Assembly: GCF_004193775.1 (NCBI RefSeq)
Contig: NC_041018.1
Coordinates: 35,036,913-35,100,912 of the forward strand
Length of the DNA: 64,000 nt
Source of the DNA: Glycine soja
Lineage: Eukaryota > Streptophyta > Magnoliopsida > Fabales > Fabaceae
Reading direction: 5' to 3'
Part shown: in pieces, positions 57,331 to 64,000 of the stretch
How positions within the stretch are numbered: the stretch's first letter is position 1
Layout of the letters: every line of letters starts with the position of its first letter
Notes under the pieces: model-generated
The model's input: only the letters and a program-made list of their open reading frames with translations
Told to the model about the DNA's origin: nothing
Database searches by the model: none
Program-made: the position numbers and the translations under genes

Positions 57331-58960
57331 GCTGTTTTGACAAGTTCTAATCCATTCAGTTGCAATTCAAAATATTTTTGGAGCAGATAACTTCAAAAGG
57401 ATAAAGGATTAGTTAAAACACCAAAAAACCATATTTATGCTTCTTAGACAAATTGATGTTATGAACTATGCTTGGATATAAGGACTAGAACGAAAAGTTG
57501 GAACAATTATAGGAATCAAAATCACAACAAAATAATTTATCTGCATGCATATACCTGAACTGTGCAACAAGAGATTGTGTCTCTCAAATTGTAATTTGAC
57601 CTGCTTGAAGTTGACCATTGGCCACCATTCAATTTGAAAATATAGACATCATAAAAACATGACATTACTATGAAGGAGGAAAAAAGTGACAGAACTCTTC
57701 ATTAGCACCACACGTCCACACATGCAACTGAAACATTTTATTGTGAAGAGAAAATTAATGAAATCTCTGTTTTACTATGGAGTTGGAGGAGCTTACCCAA
57801 CAACATAGAAGTGGTGGCCATCAACGTGCTATTTTATTCTGAAACATTTGTAGTAAGTATGATATATTGGAGGGTTTTTTTTATAAAAAAAAATAATAAG
57901 AACTTGATTTAAATACACCATATTCTCCCCCTTTTTGATGATGACAACCACCTGTAGGTTAGGAGCAACAACAAAGAAAATATATATTTGCATATAGTTT
58001 ACTCCCCCTTGGTTTTACAATGATTGCTTATATGAGACAATTGAAGATTTCATATTTTTCATATATAAAAAGTTGTCTCATAAAACAATAGATAATTTTT
58101 CTTACTATTTTATCTTTTATCTTTCTCTCCCCCATTGTCAACATAAAAAACAAATCATGAATAGAGAGGAAAAAGATGTTACCACTTGTTGCAATGTATG
58201 AGAATCAAGTGATACCAAAAGGCATTAAAATAATCATTCAATATTAATCAAGCAAAAACAAGTACAATAGCACATCAATCAAATACAATCAATCATCAAA
58301 TATTTCAAATCAAATTAATTAAATTAACAATCAACTAACTATACACAATAATTTCTATTATTAAAAAAAAATTCAAATTTCAAATTTCAAATTTCAAATT
58401 TTAAAATTTAAATTTTAAATTTTAAATTTCAACTTCCAATTTCAACTTTTAGTAACTTCCCCTTCCAACTTCCAACCTCCATTTTCAACTTTCAACTTCC
58501 AATAACTTTCATTTCCAACTTCCAACTTCCATTTTTAACTTTCAACTTCCAATAACTACTTCCAACTTCCAACTTCCAAATTTTAATTTCAAATTTCAAA
58601 TTTTAATTTTCAATTTTCAAATTTAACTTTTCAAATTTCAATTTTTTAAAATTTCCTTTTCTAAATTTCAAATAGTTTTCTTAAAACATGAAACTAATTT
58701 GAAAAGTTTAATAGATTTTTAAAAATAATCAAAAACTCAATCAGGAACAAACATCAAACACAATCAAACACACAATCAAAAATACAATCAATCAATCATC
58801 AAACACAGTCAATCAAATTCAATCACAATCATCAAGGACAGTCTAAACTCAAGTAGAAAACAAGCATCAAAAGTAATCAATCAAAGACAAGTGACTTGTT
58901 GGTATCATTTGATATTACTTGTTGGGGTTGTTGATCAAGTGGCCTTTGTTTGTTGTCTCC
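57331..58960 (-). other. Decayed retroelement-like DNA, no intact gene
   Basis: From about 57900 the minus strand contains GTTGTCATCATCAAAAAGG followed by GGGAG, and two further GGGGGAG tracts (about 58010 and 58130), like the spacer and polypurine stretches of legume copia elements. 58370-58680 is low-complexity DNA made of CAAATTT and AACTTCCA words. I see no reading frame of note. 57540-57850 has less AT-rich patches that may be more captured sequence. Confidence 0.4.
58370..58680. repeat. Low-complexity CAAATTT/CTTCCAA repeat tract
   Basis: Short words (CAAATTT, TTTCAAATTT, AACTTCCAACTTCC) repeat irregularly over about 300 bp. Confidence 0.8.
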
Positions 58961-58971
58961 ATAAATCACAT

Positions 58972-59540
58972 TTATTTTGGGGAGAAATATGAATAAACTT
59001 TGATGCATGCCATGTGTTTGGAGAAATTGCTATCAATGTATCGACTTTGTTCTTCTCCATTTTCATAGTCTTTCATCATGACACCCAAACTTATGATTTT
59101 CTTCTCTGAATCACTTGAATAATTTATGACATTATCTTCCCAAGTGATATATCCTTTCTTTTCTTTCTTCTCTTTGAAATTCATCTTGTCGGATTTTTTT
59201 CATTCTTCTTTTAAACACAGGACAATTGAATCTCATGTGCCCAAGTTGATTGCACTTAGCATTTTGGGGCTAAAGAGGAATCTTCTTCTTTCTTCTTTCA
59301 TCATTATCTTCTTTCTTCTCCAGTTTTTTTTTATATAGTTGCATTTCTCTCTACCATTGTAGGAATAAAGGAATCAAATTCAATGGCTTCACATATCTTT
59401 AGATCTATGGCTTCTATAAAGATTTGCATTCGAGTTTTCCAATAATGATAACCCTCACCATTGAACATAAGAGCCTATTGATAGAATTTCCCTCAGAAAA
59501 TGGAAATTTGGATGAGGCCTTATCTATTCTTGAAGTTTTT
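58972..59540 (-). pseudogene. Ty1-copia gag fragment with degenerate zinc knuckle
   Basis: On the minus strand the knuckle is legible at about 59260-59216: AKCNQLGHMRFNCPVF, i.e. CX2CX4HX4C with the first Cys lost. After a frameshift the C-terminal part reads KKGYITWEDNVINYSSDSE, then VMMKDYE, as in legume copia gag. The part before the knuckle (59540-59300) has stops. No protease, integrase or reverse transcriptase could be recognised. It lies next to the primer-binding site at 59561-59572, in the position expected of gag. Confidence 0.7.
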
Positions 59541-59560
59541 AAACTTTATGCAAGAATCCT

Positions 59561-59572
59561 GCTCTGATACCA
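59561..59572 (-). other. Retrotransposon primer-binding site (initiator tRNA-Met type)
   Basis: The minus strand reads TGGTATCAGAGC, the complement of the 3' end of plant initiator tRNA-Met. It is separated from the LTR end (...CCAACA) by two bases, the standard arrangement in copia elements. Confidence 0.85.
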
Positions 59573-59574
59573 CT

Positions 59575-59983
59575 TGTTGGACCTTGTGGCCTCAATAATC
59601 TTAAGAGGGATAGGCTTAGAATACAGAAGAAGCAACAACAATCAATTTAACAATGTTCTTTAAACATGCAAGACACAATTGATTGCTTCAACAAACAAAG
59701 CCTTGTTTTAAGATTCACTAAAGACTAAGCCTTGCCTTAAAACAAAGTGCTTTCAAGACATGCAAGGCTCTAGTAATCGATTACCAGGAAGTGTAATCGA
59801 TTACCAGAGCCTTGCATGTCTTGAAAGCACTTTGTTTTAAGGCAAAACTTGGTCTTTAGTGAATCTTAAAACAAGGCTTTGTTTGTTGAAGCAATCTTGA
59901 ATTATTCTTGAAGCAAATGCTTATCATTTGAAGCAGCCTTGTTGGATTCTTCTTTGACATCATCAAAATCATGTATACATACA
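59575..59983 (-). mobile_element. 5' LTR of a minus-strand Ty1-copia element, inserted in CACTA sequence
   Basis: On the minus strand it runs from TGTATGTATACATG (or TGTATACATG at 59979) with GATTTTGATGATGTC to CCTTGTGG...CCAACA. Start and end both resemble the LTR at 1603-2708, but this one is only about 400 bp. It holds a 216-bp hairpin with two TAATCGATTACCA motifs. DNA to its right is CACTA transposase coding sequence, so the copia element landed in or beside that gene. Confidence 0.7.
59681..59896. repeat. 216-bp near-perfect inverted repeat (hairpin) in the LTR
   Basis: GATTGCTTCAACAAACAAAG (59681) and all that follows to the centre at about 59788 is mirrored up to CTTTGTTTGTTGAAGCAATC (59877-59896). 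About four mismatches in 105 bp per arm. The centre is a pair of TAATCGATTACCA motifs. Confidence 0.9.
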
Positions 59984-59987
59984 TTCA

Positions 59988-60480
59988 CACAGAATAGTGG
60001 GGTGAGTGTTCATGCTATTCGGATCACTTTTGAAGTACATCAGACAATAACCCGATTCGAGCGTCGATGTCTTACTTTGGAGTCATTGAACAAATATGGG
60101 AGCTTGATTACAGTGAATTTAAAGTGTCTATGTTTAAGTGTAAGTGGGTTAATGGAAATACCGGTGTACATGAAAATCAATTGGAATTTACTTTAGTAGA
60201 TCTTAATAAGGTGGCTTACATGGATGAACCTTTCATTATGGCAGAACAAGCCAGACATGTGTTTTATGTCCAAGATCCATGTTATTCAAGATTATTAGTG
60301 GTTCTACAAGGAAGACCAAATGGTATCAGTCACCAAAATAATGATCCAACACTTGACATTTGTGAGACGCCTGTGTTTTCCAAATGAATGCCTTCTATAA
60401 ATGAACAACACGACATCGACGATGTACATGCAAATTGTACTGATCATCGTGAGGGTTTTTGGGAGAACATTCCTACGTAA
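59988..60480 (+). pseudogene. CACTA TNP2 transposase, C-terminal (DUF4216-like) exon
   Basis: It reads NSGVSVHA (59993), then after a frameshift MSYFGVIEQIWELDYSEFKV (60067), FKCKWVNGN, FTLVDLNKVAYMDEPFIMAE and FYVQDPCYSRLLVVLQGRP. This is the DUF4216 region that ends TNP2-type transposases. All upstream domains are missing, cut by the copia insertion at 59983. In-frame stop after VFSK (60385); relic of DDVHANC (60420) follows. Confidence 0.75.
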
Positions 60481-60619
60481 CTGCATTGTATCAAAGTAAT
60501 GTATATGATATTACTTTATTTGTAACCTATTTTTTGAATTTGTGTATATATAAAGTTGTTATGTATATGGTTTTTGTAATCAATGTTAATTAATGAATTT
60601 GTTTTATTTTGACAGGGTG

Positions 60620-62397
60620 ATGGGTACACCGCCAAGGTTTCCTCCGCATTCAGATGGTCAATCAGAGGCTACTTCTAGGAGGAGTAGACAATCAACATGG
60701 CTACGACGGGTGACTTTGAGAACATTGGACCAGCCTACACCAACAGTTAACGTTGATCCGACAACTGATAGAGGATCAGGCCCAGACAAAGAAAAGTTCC
60801 ACAACTATTTGGGGGTCGTAGCTCGAGAAAAGATTCCAATTATACATAACAATTGGAAAGATGTACCGGGATCTCTCAAGGACCTAGTATGGGATGACAT
60901 TTTGGAAATTTGGCTTAACAGGGAGGTGTATTTAATTTTATGAATATGTGTAGATGTTAACATTCATTAATGGTTACACAACAATCTTTTGTGCAGACCA
61001 AATTTGATATCTTAGAGGCACCAAATGCCAAGAAGAAGGTTATGTCGACAGTGGCAACCAGATGGAGACAATTCAAGTCTACCCTCACCATGAAGTTTGT
61101 GTATCGTAATAGTGAAGGCTGGTAGGATAAACAGGACCCTTCTATAAAATATGGTCTATATCCATAAACTTGGGAGGAATTTGCTGCAACTCGACAGACC
61201 CCTAATTGGCAGGTTAGAAGTGAATTTTGTTTTAATTTATATTTCAATTTAAATATATCATTTCATTTCATTTCATTACATTTAAATAATATATGTTGCA
61301 TGACAGGGAATAAGGAAAAAGACACAAGAAATTCAAAAACACAATGATTGCCCCCATCTATTGTCTCGTTGGGGTTATGATTTGCTTGAAAAGAAGCTAT
61401 TAGACGAGAAAAGGAAGAGATTATAGGAGGAGGCAATGCTGATTGAGAATACACCAATGGTTGACGACCCCTTATCTCCTATTGAAAGACATGTAAAGTG
61501 AAAGTTGACCCGCACAAAGCGATATGGGCAGATGACATCTCAAGCTGCACAAGATATATATGATAAAATTGTGAGTTAATGGTTAACATTTAATTTCATT
61601 GTTTTCTACTAATTATATGAACGATTTGATTTGATGTTTGTGTATGTGCTGCTTGATATAGGACTCGTTACAAGAATAGATGACACATGGTAGCTTTGTT
61701 CCCAATGGTCGTGACAACATACTCAACGCTGCCTTTGGTCGACTAGAGCATGGAGGTCATGTTCGTGCAATGGGGTCTGGAGTGACAATAAGTCAATACT
61801 ATGGAAGGGCATCATGTGGCTCCAGCAGCTCGTCCACATCCATCAGTCAACAATAGTTGGCTAAGATAATTGGTAGCCTTAAGGAAGAATAGAGGAATGA
61901 AATTATTGGAAACTTAAAGGAAGAAATGAGAAAATAGATTAAAGAAGAAAACAAACGGTGTCTAGAGAAAATGAAACAAGAGTTGAAGGAGGCCATAAAA
62001 ATTGAGTTTTCATAGAGGGGATTGAAGTTCACACCCTTGATAGAGGCTGATATGCAGGTATTAGGTGGACGTGGTAGCACAAAGGGGAGTAACGCTAAAA
62101 CTGCTGTGAACCTATCAGGAGAAGAACATGTTGGTCCTTTGAAACCAATTACTATGGGGTTGTATGTGCAAGGTGATAATTGTACACACCTGGTGGCCTT
62201 GGGAAAAATATATGATGGGGGGTCTACCATACACTGCATGGCTTATGTAGATGATGTCGTTAGGATTAGTGTTGAAAATTTTTTGACGGTGACACTAAAG
62301 TCCCCTTCCCGACATCAGAAATTCAATATGTGAGGCAAGCCCTTGACACATTCATTGCATGACCAACACATCTTGTGAAACTTATATCACATGAGGT
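60620..62397 (+). pseudogene. CACTA second gene, Transposase_24 portion
   Basis: It begins MGTPPRFPPHSDGQSEATSR (60620) and FHNYLGVVAREKIPIIHNNW (about 60800). Exon 2 (61001-61212) reads [20 protein letters not shown] and [17 protein letters not shown]; exon 3 (about 61307-61571) GIRKKTQEIQKHNDCPHLLS and YDLLEKKLLDEKRKR; the next (from 61663) MTHGSFVPNGRDNILNAAFG and GSGVTISQYYGRAS. The coiled-coil KEEMRK...KQELKEAIKIE region and VALGKIYDGGSTIHCM (62193) follow, then EIQYVRQALDTFIA and PTHLVKLISHE. Stops interrupt at several places, often TGG to TGA/TAG (for example at 61122 and 61498), so it is not functional, though less decayed than the first element. Confidence 0.85.
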
Positions 62398-62508
62398 AAT
62401 TTTTATTTTGTTTGACAATATAAAAAGAAAACCTTACATTGATATTAATGATTTACTAACATAATACAAAATTATTGTTTTCGTTAACCATGCATATAGG
62501 ATTCACAT

Positions 62509-63757
62509 ATGACTACAAAGAAAGTGGCTGAACCTACTCAAAGGTCAAATAATGTTGTTGCTAATGATCCCTTGAGAGAATTGATTAGGAGCATGTATGA
62601 TATTTACGAACAGCCTGTGGAGTTGATGTGGGATGGGACTAAATTTGGCATTCCAGATGAACATGCATCCATCTTCTTAACATATTATGATGTAAATGAA
62701 ATAATATCAGGTGACCAATGTTTGAACATAATTATACTGTAGATGTGGATGATGTAAGTAAATTTCATATAATTGACTATTAATTTTCTATATTTGTTAT
62801 GATATATTTTCATGTTTTCATATCCATTTGAAATGCTCAAAATAGGTTTATGGATTAGTGCAGTTCTACCTTGGGTCATGGTTCGATATACGGATTTCTT
62901 GAACCTCAGTTCATACACAATGTGAAGGATAGACATGTTGAATGTCAACATTACATTGAAACATGGGTCAAGGAATCCCAGCGAGAGGTCTACCTAGGAG
63001 CTTACTTGAACCAGTAAGTGAAATTTATTAAATGCTTGTTAACGAATGTTTGCATTATATGTACCTAATTATTGTTGAATTCAGGGCCCATTGGCAGTTG
63101 GTTGTTATATGTCCTAGAAACAATATTGTTGTGTGGTTTTGTTCGTTGTGTAAGAAGGTTGATGTTCATATAAAGTTGCAATTAACAAGTTAAGTTTGGT
63201 ATTATAACTCATTGAATCAATTGTAAACATGCATAGGTAAATACTTATATCCATAGGCGTTCATTGATGTTTTTTCCTAACCAGTGCAATGAAGATATTG
63301 AAGACTAATTTAGACGGTAAACATGATCAACCTAGACCTCAGTGGCTTGAAGTCAAGGTCTGTCATTTATTAAATGCTTATTTTTGTCTAGTCATGTTTT
63401 TTAACTTGTTAATTTTCATATTCAACTATTAATTTTTCATATTCAATGTGGAGCCATGTTCAAAGCGGAAGCTATGAGTGTGGCTACTATGTCATGCATT
63501 GGATGCGGAACATAGTCAGCGGGGGTTTGAAGAATGATTGGAGCGAGGTATATTTACTTTAAGAAGGTTCAATTATTAGTCGACCATCAGTTCAGTATCT
63601 CATTTTACATATATGTCATTAATTTGTATCTGTTATATTTTGTAGTGGTTTGCTGATGGCACACTGTTAGACATGGAGACCATAACAACAATTCGCAAGA
63701 AATGGGTGGCTTATTTTTTAAAACTTGAAAACATCCAATGTAAAAACGTTTAGATGT
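62509..63757 (+). pseudogene. CACTA second gene, Ulp1-like C48 protease portion (catalytic His and Cys retained)
   Basis: Exons read DPLRELIRSMYDIYEQPVEL and FGIPDEHASIFLTYYDVNEI (62560-62710); YGFLEPQ-like sequence and SQREVYLGAYLNQ (62890-63012); AHWQLVVICPRNNIVVWFC (63087-63145), with the catalytic His intact; AMKILKTNLDGK and PQWLEVK (63287-63357); SGSYECGYYVMHWMRNI (63462-63510), with the catalytic Cys; and WFADGTLLDMETITTIRKKW with VAYFLK (63646-63722). Ulp1 proteases cleave SUMO from proteins; that role in CACTA elements is not established. At least one early in-frame stop (after CLNIIIL, 62741) and some exon-border losses suggest a pseudogene. Confidence 0.8.
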
Positions 63758-64000
63758 GATAGGACGAACCACTATGGTGTATTTGATTTGTACTTTGAAC
63801 ATTCTCTCACAATTTTGTACAGTTATTGACAATTATTTGAGAATAAATGTACACATTTGTTAATTTCATTTACTCTGCACCAAAACCCTTGGACATTGCA
63901 TTGTATTCGCAATGTCTAGTTGCATCGACAGGATTAGTGTTTTTTATGCGACCAAGCTTTCAATTTTGCAGGTCATTCTGAAGCTGAGTTTTGATAGTGT

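Larger units (their letters stand above)
59984..64000 (+). mobile_element. Second CACTA element, truncated left and running off the right edge
   Basis: It has the same gene order as the element at 13318, in the same orientation: end of the TNP2 transposase, then a Transposase_24 gene fused to an Ulp1 protease. The protein sequence differs clearly from the first element, so it is another subfamily. No terminus lies in the window. Confidence 0.8.

Noticed and set aside
59126..59338. Open frame on the + strand
   Set aside because: It is antisense to the copia gag with its zinc knuckle.

Overview
This is plant nuclear DNA, almost certainly from a legume and most likely soybean (Glycine) or a close relative. 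It is AT-rich and intron-containing. It carries Ty1-copia LTRs with the legume-typical TAATCGATTACCA motif, and CACTA (En/Spm) transposase relics that match the families I know from soybean. The species call is inference; no search was run.

Two host genes can be supported. (1) A small DUF4050-family gene on the + strand (about 6987-11905), in four recognisable coding exons. One intron has a GC donor, and another has been inflated to about 3.6 kb by inserted retroelements. (2) An EIN3-binding F-box (EBF1-like) gene on the + strand (38590-38614 joined to 39212-41121). It is an intact 644-residue F-box/LRR protein of the ethylene pathway, with a long U-tract-rich 3' leader-distal region after the stop codon.

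The rest is mostly transposon-derived, layer on layer. 1-638: the end of a CACTA element carrying a gene 5' fragment. 1603-2708: a copia-type solo LTR. 8527-11095: two inverted non-autonomous gypsy-like units with a MITE inside, in the DUF4050 intron. 13318-25468: a 12.15-kb CACTA element with matching ACA duplications, holding a broken TNP2 transposase, a broken Transposase_24/Ulp1 gene and a 2.96-kb solo LTR (21128-24089) inside the latter. 31545-32581: hAT relics with a BED zinc finger. 34347-35413: a four-unit repeat with snRNA-promoter-like elements. 45540-47641: a tandem duplication split by an 800-bp hAT-like MITE. 50016-51263: an LTR with internal tandem repeats. 56300-57330: a CACTA-like end with a captured three-exon fragment of the CLU/FRIENDLY mitochondrial gene. 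57900-59983: a decayed minus-strand copia element (gag, PBS and an LTR with a 216-bp hairpin). 59984-64000: a second CACTA element whose transposase and Ulp1 exons run to the window edge.

The stretches between these are AT-rich DNA with microsatellites, including a 140-bp (AT)n, and short MITEs. I found no tRNA, rRNA, recognised miRNA or CRISPR. The element that could best be called under-described is the repeat at 34.3-35.4 kb, with its constant 24-nt USE-TATA spacing; the inverted retroelement in the DUF4050 intron is the other main oddity.
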